DNA from: Thermocatellispora tengchongensis
GTDB taxonomy: Bacteria > Actinomycetota > Actinomycetes > Streptosporangiales > Streptosporangiaceae
Direction: 5' to 3'
NCBI RefSeq assembly: GCF_014202315.1
Contig: NZ_JACHGN010000005.1
Location: forward strand, 357,227 to 421,226
DNA length: 64,000 nucleotides
Part shown: positions 50,638 to 59,004 of the stretch, one piece after another
Layout: every line of letters starts with the position of its first letter
How positions within the stretch are numbered: position 1 is the first letter of the stretch
Program-made: the position numbers and the translations under genes
Notes under the pieces: generated by a model
What the model was told of the DNA's origin: nothing
The model's database searches: none
What the model saw: only the letters and a program-made list of their open reading frames with translations

Positions 50638-51735
50638 GGCGGCGGTGGCCTCGATGAGGTCGTCAACGACATCGGGGAGGCTGGAGCGGCGGGCGTAGGA
50701 CTTGCGCTGGCGAACGGCGCCGGAGCCGCGGCCGAGCATGCGCGCCATGCCGTCCTCGATCAGGGGCAGGTCGCCGATCTCGGCCAGGGACGGGCGTACG
50801 TGGTCGAGGAGGCGGCGGGCCAGGACCGAGGCGGGGACCAGGGCGGCGCGTTCGATGTCGAGGGCCTCGCCGTGCAGGCCGTCCCGGGCCGCGCGCCAGT
50901 ACGCGGCGCGCAGCACCTCCGCCGGGTACGGGGAGCCGAGGTCACCGCGGGCCACCGCGGTGAGGGCGGTGACCACCAGGCCGCGGATCAGGCCCACGAT
51001 GGTCATGCTGTCGTCCACATGGGAGGGGACGTCGGCGACGCGGACCTCGATGGTGGGCAGGCGGGGCGAGGGGCGGGCGTCCCAGAAGACCGTGCCGGGG
51101 TCCATGACCGCGCCCGACTGCGACATGGCGGCGATCGAGTTCTCGTAGTCGGCGTACGAGGCGAAGTACGGCGGGGCGCCCGCCACCGGCCACCTGCCCC
51201 AACTGATCACGCGCCAGGAGGCGTAGCCGGTGTCGCGCCCGGCGAAGTACGGCGAGTTGGCGGCCAGGGCGATCAGGATGGGCAGCCACGGGCGCAGGTG
51301 GTTGCCCACGTAGACGGCGTGCTCGGGATCGGGGACATCGACGTGCACGTGTAACGCGCAGATGCTCATCTCGTCGTTGAGCTGGCCGTAGATCCGCTGC
51401 CCGCGCTGGTAGCGGTCGTCCTCGGTCATCGGCGGCGGGATCACCGGCCCGAGCACGGGCATCCCGCACGCCATCACGGCCAGCCCGCGCGACCTGGCGG
51501 CCCTGGCCACCTCGGCGCGGGTGTGCCTGAGCCTCTCGCCCAGTTCGGCGAGGTCGGTGGACGGCGGCGTGCGCACCTCCACCTGAAGCCGGGTGATCTC
51601 CTTGGCGACGTTGTCCCCCAAAAGCGGCCCGGCCGCTTCGAGCACCTCACGGGCGGCCGGCACGGCATGCCTGCTCACCGGGTCCACGACGAGGTACTCC
51701 TCCTCGATCCCGAGCAACGGCAGAGCCTCGATCAT
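50635..51735 (-). CDS. Carboxylate-amine ligase, YbdK/GCS2 family
   Basis: Glutamate-cysteine ligase type 2 family member, 366 residues. Conserved pieces: LLGIEEEYLVVDP (metal/ATP Glu cluster), EITRLQVEVRTPPSTDL, ICALHVHVDVPDPE, RPWLPILIALAANSPYF and PTIEVRVADVPSHVDDSMTIV. Members make gamma-glutamyl-cysteine or related gamma-glutamyl amides; the substrate is not fixed by sequence. ATG 51735 follows GAGGGAG. Minisatellites lie on both sides. The upstream frame is open through repeat DNA but has no homology. Confidence 0.9.
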   Translation of the reverse strand: MIEALPLLGIEEEYLVVDPVSRHAVPAAREVLEAAGPLLGDNVAKEITRLQVEVRTPPSTDLAELGERLRHTRAEVARAARSRGLAVMACGMPVLGPVIPPPMTEDDRYQRGQRIYGQLNDEMSICALHVHVDVPDPEHAVYVGNHLRPWLPILIALAANSPYFAGRDTGYASWRVISWGRWPVAGAPPYFASYADYENSIAAMSQSGAVMDPGTVFWDARPSPRLPTIEVRVADVPSHVDDSMTIVGLIRGLVVTALTAVARGDLGSPYPAEVLRAAYWRAARDGLHGEALDIERAALVPASVLARRLLDHVRPSLAEIGDLPLIEDGMARMLGRGSGAVRQRKSYARRSSLPDVVDDLIEATAA

Positions 51736-52135
51736 CGCGTCTACTCCCTCGCCGGAGAAGCGGATCCGTAGAAGATGTTCCCGCTCGGGCAGCGCCCCAC
51801 GCGCGGCGGAGGCACCGAGATGATCAGACCGGCCGGCCCCGGACGGCCGCCCGCGTCCGGCTCTCGGGAGGGAGAGGGTCGGGGGCGCCGCCGGCGTCCT
51901 CGCGAGCGCAGAGGGCACGCGGCGGCGGCCCGGCTTCTCAGGCGCGGAGGTCAGGCTCGGTCTGGCAGGCGCGGAGGTCAGGCTCGCTCTGGCAGGCGCG
52001 GAGGTCAGGCTCGCTCTGGCAGTCGCGGGGGTCAGGGGCGCCACCGGCGTCCTCGCGAGCGCGGAGGTCACGCGGCGCGGGCCGAGGACTCGCGGGCGAG
52101 GACGGTGGGGCCCCCAGGACGCACGCGGCGGGTGG
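51736..52135. other. Gene-free gap with minisatellite
   Basis: 400 bases between the leftward ligase and VanX-like genes. It holds the 27-bp repeat array at 51941-52048. No convincing ORF and no hairpin of note. Reading frames across it are open only because it is so GC-rich. Confidence 0.5.
51941..52048. repeat. 27-bp tandem repeat array
   Basis: Four copies starting at 51941, 51968, 51995 and 52022, unit about GGCGCGGAGGTCAGGCTCG plus CTCTGGCA. The second and third are nearly identical; the fourth is diverged. Confidence 0.85.
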
Positions 52136-52792
52136 CTAGAGTTCCCGTGGGCCGTAGTGGGCGGCGGGGGCGCCGGAGGTCATGGCCCAGTAGCGGTCGC
52201 CGTAGGACCAGTGCCACCACTCGGTCGGGTAGTTGACCAGGCCGGCCTCCTCCAGCGCGGCGCCGAGGATCTTGCGGTTGGCGCGGGCCTCGGCGGAGAT
52301 GTTGGCCGCGCCGGTGTAGCAGGCGCCGTCGCTCTCCTCGGGGTTGGCGTTGACGCGGGTGCCCATGTCCAGCTCGGTGTGGCCGCTGCCGTCGTACGCG
52401 CACAGCGTGAGGTCCACCGCGGCGCCGGCGGTGTGCGGGGCGACCTCGATCGGCGAGACGTACCTGCTCGCGGCGACATGGAGCTCGTCGGGCGACATTT
52501 CGGGGAAGGTCCCGCGGAGCTGGTCCTTGTACTCCTCGAAGTACCGCCGCTGCAACGACGGCGGCCGGTAACCCTCGACGACCAGGAGCCGGTACCCCTC
52601 GGGCAGCGCCCGCTCCGCCTCCAGCAGCCGTGTGAACAGCCCTTCACGCAGATGCGCGTACGCCCCGGCCGCGTCGGCCAGCCGGCCGTCCACCAGCAGC
52701 CGCCCCCGTACGTCGATCAGCGCCTCGCCGCTCTCCTCCACGGGCACCGCCGCCACCCGCGCGTCCGAGATCAGCACGATGTCATCACGCAT
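52136..52792 (-). CDS. VanX-like D-alanyl-D-alanine dipeptidase
   Basis: Zinc dipeptidase of peptidase family M15D, 219 residues. The conserved parts are RLLVVEGYRPPSLQRRYF (Arg of the active site), the zinc motif HTAGAAVDLTL (family SxHxxGxAxD) and EWWHWSYGD with the catalytic Glu and third ligand. GGATCATG at the start gives ATG 52792. Without vanH and vanA beside it, peptidoglycan turnover is more likely than glycopeptide resistance. No signal peptide, so cytoplasmic. Confidence 0.9.
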   Translation of the reverse strand: MRDDIVLISDARVAAVPVEESGEALIDVRGRLLVDGRLADAAGAYAHLREGLFTRLLEAERALPEGYRLLVVEGYRPPSLQRRYFEEYKDQLRGTFPEMSPDELHVAASRYVSPIEVAPHTAGAAVDLTLCAYDGSGHTELDMGTRVNANPEESDGACYTGAANISAEARANRKILGAALEEAGLVNYPTEWWHWSYGDRYWAMTSGAPAAHYGPREL

Positions 52793-52876
52793 GATCCCCC
52801 ATCCTCGCACATCCCGGAGAACACCCGGCTTCCCACCGGCCACACCCGCGGGACGGCCGGAAAGGGCGAGGTGAAC

Positions 52877-52940
52877 AAAGGGGTGCACGAAAGGGGTGGG
52901 CAAAAGGGGTGCGCAAAAGGGGTGGACAAAGGGGTGGACA
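52877..52940. repeat. 13-bp tandem repeat array
   Basis: AAAGGGGTG begins at 52877, 52890, 52903, 52916 and 52928, giving a 12-13-base period. It lies between the start of the VanX-like gene and the stop of the ROK gene. Confidence 0.8.
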
Positions 52941-52943
52941 GGG

Positions 52944-54098
52944 TCAGGTGGAGAGGGTGGTGGTGAACAGGTCGTCGCGGCCGCGGACCAGGGCGGTCTC
53001 CAGGGCGCCCATGAGCACGGGGCTGCCGGTCACCTGGGTCGTGGTGACGCGGGGGGTGCTGGGGCAGATGCGGGACACGGCGCGTTCGACGCGGGCGGCC
53101 AGGGCGGGGCCGCCGGCGCGGCCGACCGCGCCGCTGAGCACGACGAGGCCCGGGTCGAGGACCACCGCGACCGCGGCGACGCCGATGGCGAGGCGGGCGG
53201 CGACCTCGTCCAGGAAGCCGGGGTGGCCGGAGGCGACCTGTTCGGCGACGGGGCCCGGGGGCAGGCCGTGCGCGGCGGCCAGGGCGCTGAGGGCCTGGCC
53301 GCCCACCAGGCGCTGGAAGGAGCCCGACTGGGGTTCGGTCACGTCCACCGGCAGGGGCTCGCCGGGGACGGGGAGCCAGCCGATCTCGCCCGCGCCGCCG
53401 GTGCTGCCGCGGTGCAACCGGCCGCCGAGCATGACGCCGAGGCCCTGGCCGACGCCCGCCCAGACCAGTACGAAGTCCGACAGGCCGCGCGCCGCGCCGT
53501 GCGCGTGTTCGGCGATCACGGCCATGTTGACGTCGTTCTCGATCACGACCGGCAAGCGGAGGCTGCGTTCCAGGGCGGGCAGGACTCCGCCGTGCCAGGA
53601 GGGCAGGTCCACGGAGAAGCGCACGTCGCCGGTGCTGGAATCGACGACGCCGCGGGTGCCGATGACGACGGCGCGCAGCCGGTCCGGGTCGATCCCGGCC
53701 GCGCCGCACGCCTCCTCCAGGGCGCCGCGCACGACCTTGACCGGGTCCTTGTGGCCCTGCGGATCGACGGTCACCTCGGCCACGACCCGGCCGGTGACGT
53801 CGGCGACCGCGGCCATGACGCTCTCGGGCAGGACCTCCAGGCCGGCGACGTACGCGCTGGAGGGCACCAGGCCGTAGAGGGCGGCGTTGGGGCCGCGCCC
53901 GCCCGCCTGCTCGCCGACGACCGTGACCAGGCCGTGGCCCTCCAGGCGAGACAGCAACTGGCCCGCCGTGACCTTGGACAGTCCGGTGCGCTCCCCCAGC
54001 TCGGCCCGGGTGAGGGGGCCGTCGGCGACCAGGAGCTCCAGCGCGGCCCGGTCGTTCAGCTCGCGCAGCAGCCGCGGGGTTCCCGGGCGTCTGGACAA
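52944..54098 (-). CDS. ROK-family transcriptional regulator 1
   Basis: A 384-residue NagC/Mlc-type regulator. The N-terminal winged helix (about 12-60) has LLRELNDRAALELLVADGPLTRAELGERTGLSKVTAGQLLSRLE. The ROK sugar-kinase-like domain follows, with IENDVNMAVIAEHAHG, LVWAGVGQGLGVMLGGRLHRGSTGGAGEIGWLP and a later LDPGLVVLSGAVGRAGG. The usual ROK zinc cysteines are absent. TTG 54098 follows a G-rich site. It is divergent from the sugar ABC operon and a close paralogue of the ROK gene at 59005. It likely represses the operon until a sugar binds. Confidence 0.93.
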   Translation of the reverse strand: MSRRPGTPRLLRELNDRAALELLVADGPLTRAELGERTGLSKVTAGQLLSRLEGHGLVTVVGEQAGGRGPNAALYGLVPSSAYVAGLEVLPESVMAAVADVTGRVVAEVTVDPQGHKDPVKVVRGALEEACGAAGIDPDRLRAVVIGTRGVVDSSTGDVRFSVDLPSWHGGVLPALERSLRLPVVIENDVNMAVIAEHAHGAARGLSDFVLVWAGVGQGLGVMLGGRLHRGSTGGAGEIGWLPVPGEPLPVDVTEPQSGSFQRLVGGQALSALAAAHGLPPGPVAEQVASGHPGFLDEVAARLAIGVAAVAVVLDPGLVVLSGAVGRAGGPALAARVERAVSRICPSTPRVTTTQVTGSPVLMGALETALVRGRDDLFTTTLST

Positions 54099-54136
54099 GG
54101 ATCGGCCCCCCTCTCGTCACGAAACGCTAACGGCAG

Positions 54137-54169
54137 TTTCTTTTAAGAAAGTTTCTTGTTAGTTTAGCC
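54137..54169. promoter_or_regulatory. ROK operator candidate in front of the sugar operon
   Basis: Overlapping palindromes TTTCTT-N2-AAGAAA (54137-54150) and AAGAAA-N1-TTTCTT (54145-54157), then AGTTTAGCC at 54161-54169. AT-rich in a GC-rich genome. GAAAGTTT (54147-54154) and GTTTAGCC recur at the second ROK gene. Confidence 0.65.
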
Positions 54170-54239
54170 GCTGTCACCCCCGCCCGCATCCCCGATGGAG
54201 CGCGACCCCCGACGCGAAGCCGGGAAGGGAGAAACCGAA

Positions 54240-55568
54240 GTGAAGATCTCGAAGATCGCGGTAGCGACGGCCACCACCGCCGCGCTGGCCCTGGGCCTGG
54301 CCGCCTGTGGCTCCGGCGAGCCCGCCGAGGCGCCCAAGTCCGACGCCCCGGCGTCCGGCCCCAAGTACGCCGGGCAGACGCTCACCGTCTGGCGCCTCGG
54401 CGCGCCCAACGAAGTTTTCGAGAAGTACATGACCGACCTGAACACCAAGTTCACCGAGGTCACCGGGGCCAAGGTGGATCTGCAGTGGATTCCCTGGCCG
54501 GACGCGCAGAAGAAGTGGACGGCCGCACTGGCCAGCGGCGAGGGCCCGGACGTCACCGAGTTCGGAAACGACCAGGTCGCCGCCTGGGTGGCGCAGGACG
54601 CGCTGGCCGACATCACCGAGATCGCCAAGGGCACCCCGGACTTCCAGCAGATCCCGCAGAACCTGTGGGGCTACGAGACGATCGACGGCAAGGTCTACGC
54701 CGTGCCGTGGGGCGGCGGCACCCGCGCCGTTCTCTACCGCAAGGACTGGTTCGAGGAGCTGGGCATCTCCGAGCCCAAGAACTGGGACGAGCTGCGCGCC
54801 GCGGCCAAGAAGATCGTCGAGGAGAAGGGCTCCGACGTCGACGGCTTCGCCTTCAACGGCGGCTCCGACGCCAACATGTCGCTCTCACCGTTCGTCTGGT
54901 CGGCCGGCGGCGACTTCGCGGCCTTCGAGGGCGGCAAGTGGGTGGGCAAGCTCACCGAGCCGGGCTTCAAGGAGGGCTTCGAGTACTACACCGGCCTGGT
55001 GTCCAAGGACGGCGTCTCCGGCAAGTCCCGGCTGAACCTGAACTCGGTGGAGATCAGCCAGCGCTTCGCGGCCGGCAAGGTCGGCATGTACGTCACCGGC
55101 GGCTGGGACATCGCCACCATCAAGGAGCAGAGCAAGGGCAAGATCGACGAGAAGCAGATGGGCTTCTTCTCGATCCCGGCCAAGGACGGCAGCGGCCCGG
55201 CCCCGGCGTTCCAGGGCGGCAACGACATCGCCATCTGGAAGGACACCGACGCGCCCGAACTGGCCGCCGAGTACATCAAGCTCGCCGCGGGCAAGGAGTT
55301 CGGCGTCCGGTACGCCAAGGACAACGGCCTGCTCCCGCTCTACCCCGACGCGCTCGCCGAGCTGGCCGCCGACCCGGCGCAGAAGGCGTTCGCCGACACC
55401 TTCGCGGTCGCCAAGGGCTTCCCGGCCGACCCGAACTGGGCCGAGGCCAACGACACCAAGGCCGTGCTGCAGAACGCGGCCCGCGCGGTCATCAAGGGCG
55501 AGAAGGACGTGGACACCGCCCTCGCCGACGCCAACAAGGAACTCGAAGAGATCCTGAACCAGCAGTAG
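54240..55568 (+). CDS. Sugar ABC transporter binding lipoprotein
   Basis: Family 1 solute-binding lipoprotein of 442 residues. The signal peptide ends in lipobox LAAC (cysteine near residue 23). Binding-domain blocks: GQTLTVWRLGAPNEVFEKYM, ALASGEGPDVTEFGND, VYAVPWGGGTRAVLYRKDWFEELG, GKVGMYVTGGWDIATI. GTG 54240 follows AAGGGAG. It is first in an operon with two permeases and a GH3 enzyme, the DasABCD arrangement for N,N'-diacetylchitobiose in Streptomyces, so an amino-sugar oligosaccharide is a fair guess. No ATPase gene is present; a shared MsiK-type ATPase is usual. Confidence 0.9.
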   Translation: MKISKIAVATATTAALALGLAACGSGEPAEAPKSDAPASGPKYAGQTLTVWRLGAPNEVFEKYMTDLNTKFTEVTGAKVDLQWIPWPDAQKKWTAALASGEGPDVTEFGNDQVAAWVAQDALADITEIAKGTPDFQQIPQNLWGYETIDGKVYAVPWGGGTRAVLYRKDWFEELGISEPKNWDELRAAAKKIVEEKGSDVDGFAFNGGSDANMSLSPFVWSAGGDFAAFEGGKWVGKLTEPGFKEGFEYYTGLVSKDGVSGKSRLNLNSVEISQRFAAGKVGMYVTGGWDIATIKEQSKGKIDEKQMGFFSIPAKDGSGPAPAFQGGNDIAIWKDTDAPELAAEYIKLAAGKEFGVRYAKDNGLLPLYPDALAELAADPAQKAFADTFAVAKGFPADPNWAEANDTKAVLQNAARAVIKGEKDVDTALADANKELEEILNQQ

Positions 55569-55570
55569 CC

Positions 55571-56590
55571 ATGGCGCCTACCCCAACCATCGCACGGGGC
55601 GGAGGGTCCTCCTCCGCCCCGCCGCGGGGCGCGCGCCCCCGGCCTCCGCGCCGCCGCGGACTGCCCGCCTGGGTGATCCCCTACGCGTTCCTGCTCCCCG
55701 GTGTGCTGGTCATCGCGGCGCTGCTGCTGTATCCGATCGCGCAGATGGTCCAGATGTCCTTCCAGGAGGTCGGACTGCGGCAGTTCCGCGCCCGGAACCC
55801 GCTCCCGGCGGAGTTCGTCGGCACGGAGAACTACCGCCAGGTCTTCGAGTCGGAGCTGTTCTGGTCCAGCCTGCGCAACACGATGCTGTTCGCCCTGGTG
55901 GCGGTGGCGCTGACCCTGGTCTTCGGCACGCTGGTCGGCCTGCTGCTACAGCGTCTCGGCCCGAAGATGTCCACCACCGTGGTGGTCGGGATCATGGCCG
56001 CCTGGGCGGTCCCCCCGGCCTCGCAGGCCGTGATCTGGAAGTGGCTGTTCGACGCCGACGCGGGCGTGGTCAACTGGGCCCTGAACCTGCTGCCGGACTG
56101 GCTGTCGCGGCTGGTGTTCGGCCGCGCGGAGTGGAGCGGCGAGCCGTGGCTGAACGACCCGCTGCCCATCTACACCGTGCTGACGGTGGCGGTGGTCTGG
56201 GCCTCGTTCCCGTTCATCGCGGTCTCGGTGCTGGCCGGGCTGAAGAGCATCCCCTCCGAGCTGTACGAGGCGGCCCGGGTGGACGGTTCGACCGGGTTCC
56301 GCACGTTCCGGGCGATCACCTTCCCGCTGCTGCGCCCGGTGTTCTCGGTGCTGATCGTGCTGTCGATCATCTGGGACTTCAAGGTCTTCACCCAGCTCTT
56401 CCTGCTGGCCGGAGGCACGAACATGCCGCGTGAGGCGTACAACCTGTCGCTGTGGAGCTACGTCGAGGCGTTCAGCTCGCCGCCGGACATGGGGCTGGGC
56501 GCGGCCATCGCGGTCGTGCTCACCGTGATCCTGCTGCTGATCACCTTCGTGTACGTGCGCCAGATCGTGAAGTCGGAGGACGTGCGATGA
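55571..56590 (+). CDS. Sugar ABC transporter permease (MalF type)
   Basis: 339-residue permease. A Pro/Arg-rich cytoplasmic head of about 30 residues precedes six membrane helices. The EAA loop is SELYEAARVDGSTGFRTFRAITFPLLRPVFSV. It starts two bases past the binding-protein stop and overlaps the next gene by ATGA. Confidence 0.94.
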   Translation: MAPTPTIARGGGSSSAPPRGARPRPPRRRGLPAWVIPYAFLLPGVLVIAALLLYPIAQMVQMSFQEVGLRQFRARNPLPAEFVGTENYRQVFESELFWSSLRNTMLFALVAVALTLVFGTLVGLLLQRLGPKMSTTVVVGIMAAWAVPPASQAVIWKWLFDADAGVVNWALNLLPDWLSRLVFGRAEWSGEPWLNDPLPIYTVLTVAVVWASFPFIAVSVLAGLKSIPSELYEAARVDGSTGFRTFRAITFPLLRPVFSVLIVLSIIWDFKVFTQLFLLAGGTNMPREAYNLSLWSYVEAFSSPPDMGLGAAIAVVLTVILLLITFVYVRQIVKSEDVR

Positions 56591-57438
56591 GCCCCCTCGT
56601 ACGCCGGCGGCTGGGCCGCGTCGCGCTGAACTCGGCCGGCGTGGCGGTGCTGCTGTTCGCGATCTTCCCCGTCTACTGGATGGTCGCCACCGCCTTCAAG
56701 CCGACCGACGAGATCTTCTCCACCGAGTTCCAGCCGATCCCGCTCAACCCGACCCTCGACCACGTGGAGCGGGTGTTCACCAAGGGCGTCGCCGGGCACT
56801 CGATCTGGACGTACCTGTTCAACAGCGCGGTCGTCGCGCTGGGCGCGGTGCTGATCGGCGCGGTGATCGCGCTGCTGGCCGCGACCGCGGTCGCCCGCTT
56901 CCGGTTCAAGCTCCGCACCTCGTTCCTGATCCTGCTGCTGATCGTGCAGATGGTGCCCGCGGAGGCGCTGCTGCTCCCGCTGTTCCTGATGGTGCGCAGG
57001 CTCGGCCTGTACGACCAGCTCCTCGGCCTGATCGTGATCAACGTCGGCCTGACGCTGCCGTTCTCCGTCTGGATGCTGCGCACCTTCGTGGCCGCGGTTC
57101 CCAAGGACCTGGAGGAGGCCGCCTGGATCGACGGCGCGGGCCGCTGGGCCACCTTCTGGAAGGTGCTGTTCCCGCTGGTCGCGCCCGGCCTGGTGGCGAC
57201 GAGCATCTTCTCCTTCATCACCGCGTGGAACGAGTTCGTCTTCGCGCTGACGCTGCTGGACGACCCGGCCAAGTTCACCATGCCGAGGGCGCTGCAGTTC
57301 TTCATCGGCCTGCGCTCCACCGACTGGGGCGCGATCATGGCCGCCTCCACGCTGATGACGATCCCGGTCCTGGTGTTCTTCCTGCTGGTTCAGCGGCGCA
57401 TGGTCTCCGGCCTGGTGGCCGGCGCCGTCAAGGGCTGA
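56587..57438 (+). CDS. Sugar ABC transporter permease (MalG type)
   Basis: 283-residue permease, six membrane helices, EAA loop PKDLEEAAWIDGAGRWATFWKVLFPLVAPGL, and a FSFITAWNEFVFALTLL helix typical of MalG. It overlaps the first permease by four bases, so the two are coupled. Confidence 0.94.
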   Translation: MSPLVRRRLGRVALNSAGVAVLLFAIFPVYWMVATAFKPTDEIFSTEFQPIPLNPTLDHVERVFTKGVAGHSIWTYLFNSAVVALGAVLIGAVIALLAATAVARFRFKLRTSFLILLLIVQMVPAEALLLPLFLMVRRLGLYDQLLGLIVINVGLTLPFSVWMLRTFVAAVPKDLEEAAWIDGAGRWATFWKVLFPLVAPGLVATSIFSFITAWNEFVFALTLLDDPAKFTMPRALQFFIGLRSTDWGAIMAASTLMTIPVLVFFLLVQRRMVSGLVAGAVKG

Positions 57439-57462
57439 ACCGGCCCTACCCCCGGCACGTAC

Positions 57463-57487
57463 GCCACCCGCCCACCGGGCGGGCGGC
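57463..57487 (+). terminator. Intercistronic hairpin
   Basis: CCCGCCC-ACC-GGGCGGG (57467-57473 with 57477-57483), extended by a further GCC/GGC pair, between the permease and GH3 genes. It may attenuate or protect RNA inside the operon more than end it. Confidence 0.5.
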
Positions 57488-57534
57488 CGTACCGGCCCTG
57501 CCCACACATGACCCCCTACACAACCTGAGGAGCC

Positions 57535-58992
57535 ATGGCTGACTACCCGGCGCGTGCCGACGACGACCGCGAGCTGTACCGCCTGGCCGCGGGCACGCTG
57601 CTCGTCGCCTTCCAGGGCACGACCGCGCCCGGCTGGGTCCTGCGCGAGCTGGAGCGGGGGCTCGGCGGCGTGACGCTGTTCGGCTTCAACGTGGCCGGCC
57701 ACGAGAAGCTGGCCGAGCTGACCGCGGCGCTGCGCACCGCCGGCGAGCCGGTCGTCTCGCTGGACGAGGAGGGCGGTGACGTCACCCGGCTCGCCTACCA
57801 CGAGGGCAGCCCCTACCCCGGCAACGCGGCGCTCGGGGCCGTGGACGACGTCGAGCTGACCCGCGAGGTCTACCGCTCGATCGGCGAGGAGCTGGCGGCC
57901 TGCGGCGTCAACCTGGACATGGCGCCCGACGCCGACGTGAACACCGCCGACGACAACCCGGTGATCGGCACCCGCGCGTTCGGCAGCGACCCGGCCCTGG
58001 TCGCCCGGCACACGGTCGCGGCCGTGGCGGGCCTGCAGTCCGTGGGCGTGGCGGCCTGCGTGAAGCACTTCCCCGGGCACGGCGCCACCCGGCAGGACTC
58101 CCACCTGGAGGTCCCGCTGGTGGACGCGGACCTGGAGCTGCTGCACGAGCGGGAGCTGGCGCCGTTCCGGGCCGCGATCGAGGCCGGGACCCGATCGGTC
58201 ATGACCGCGCACGTGCGGGTGCCCGCGCTCACCGGAGACGCCCCCGCCACCCTCTCCCCCGCCGCGCTGACCGAGCTGCTCAGGGGCGAGCTCGGCTTCG
58301 ACGGAGTGGTGATCACCGACGCGCTGGACATGCACGCGATCACCAAGAGCGTCGGCCTGGTCGGCGGCGCGGTGCGCTCGCTGGCCGCGGGCTCCGACCT
58401 GCTCTGCCTGGGCCCGCTGCCGACCTACGACGACATTCAGGCGATCATCGCCGGGATCGTCGCGGCGGCGCGCCGGGGAGAGCTGCCGGTGTCGCGGCTG
58501 GAGGAGGCGGCGGCGCGGGTGGCGAAGCTGCGCGCCTGGATGGGCGAACCGAGGCCGGGCGAGGCGGGGAACGGCGTCATCGGCCTGACCGCCGCCAGGC
58601 GCGCGGTCAGCCGGTACGGCTCGGCGGCCCCGCTGGTGGACCCGCTGGTGCTGGAAGTGGAGACGCCGCCCACGATCGCGGTGGGCACGGTGCCGTGGGG
58701 TTTCGCGCCGTGGCTGCGCGAGGCGGAGGTGCTGCGCGTCGCCCCGGACGCCGGGCAGGTCGCGCCGATGCTGGAGCGGGCCGCCGGGCGGTCGCTGGTG
58801 ATCGTGGTCAAGGACGCGCACCGGCACGAGGAGACGCGCGCGTACGTCACGGCGCTGCTCGCCGTCCGTCCGGACGCCACCGTCGTGGAGATGGGGCTGC
58901 CCATCTGGCGGCCGGAGGCGGCGGCGTACATCGCGACGTACGGGGCGGCGCGCGCCAACGCGCAGGCCGCCGCGGAACTGCTCGGAGCCTGA
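57535..58992 (+). CDS. Glycoside hydrolase family 3, beta-N-acetylhexosaminidase-like
   Basis: 485-residue GH3 enzyme, cytoplasmic as no signal peptide is present. NagZ-type features: VSLDEEGGDVTRL, VNLDMAPDADVNTADDNPVIGTRAFG, CVKHFPGHGATRQDSHLEVP with the Asp-x-His general-acid loop, and the nucleophile Asp in VVITDALDMHAI. The extra C-terminal domain (about 340-485) resembles that of larger GH3 proteins. The Asp-x-His loop favours N-acetylglucosaminidase over glucosidase. GAGGAG precedes the ATG. It would hydrolyse the sugar imported by the three genes upstream, as DasD does. Confidence 0.88.
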   Translation: MADYPARADDDRELYRLAAGTLLVAFQGTTAPGWVLRELERGLGGVTLFGFNVAGHEKLAELTAALRTAGEPVVSLDEEGGDVTRLAYHEGSPYPGNAALGAVDDVELTREVYRSIGEELAACGVNLDMAPDADVNTADDNPVIGTRAFGSDPALVARHTVAAVAGLQSVGVAACVKHFPGHGATRQDSHLEVPLVDADLELLHERELAPFRAAIEAGTRSVMTAHVRVPALTGDAPATLSPAALTELLRGELGFDGVVITDALDMHAITKSVGLVGGAVRSLAAGSDLLCLGPLPTYDDIQAIIAGIVAAARRGELPVSRLEEAAARVAKLRAWMGEPRPGEAGNGVIGLTAARRAVSRYGSAAPLVDPLVLEVETPPTIAVGTVPWGFAPWLREAEVLRVAPDAGQVAPMLERAAGRSLVIVVKDAHRHEETRAYVTALLAVRPDATVVEMGLPIWRPEAAAYIATYGAARANAQAAAELLGA

Positions 58993-59004
58993 CGCCGTTC
59001 GGCG

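Noticed and set aside
51736-52071. Upstream extension of the ligase reading frame through the 27-bp repeats
   Set aside because: Homology starts at ATG 51735, which has a good ribosome site; the extension is repeat-encoded.
52136-52792. Vancomycin-resistance cluster
   Set aside because: Only a VanX-like gene is present; no vanH, vanA, vanR or vanS is near, so a resistance claim is not supported.
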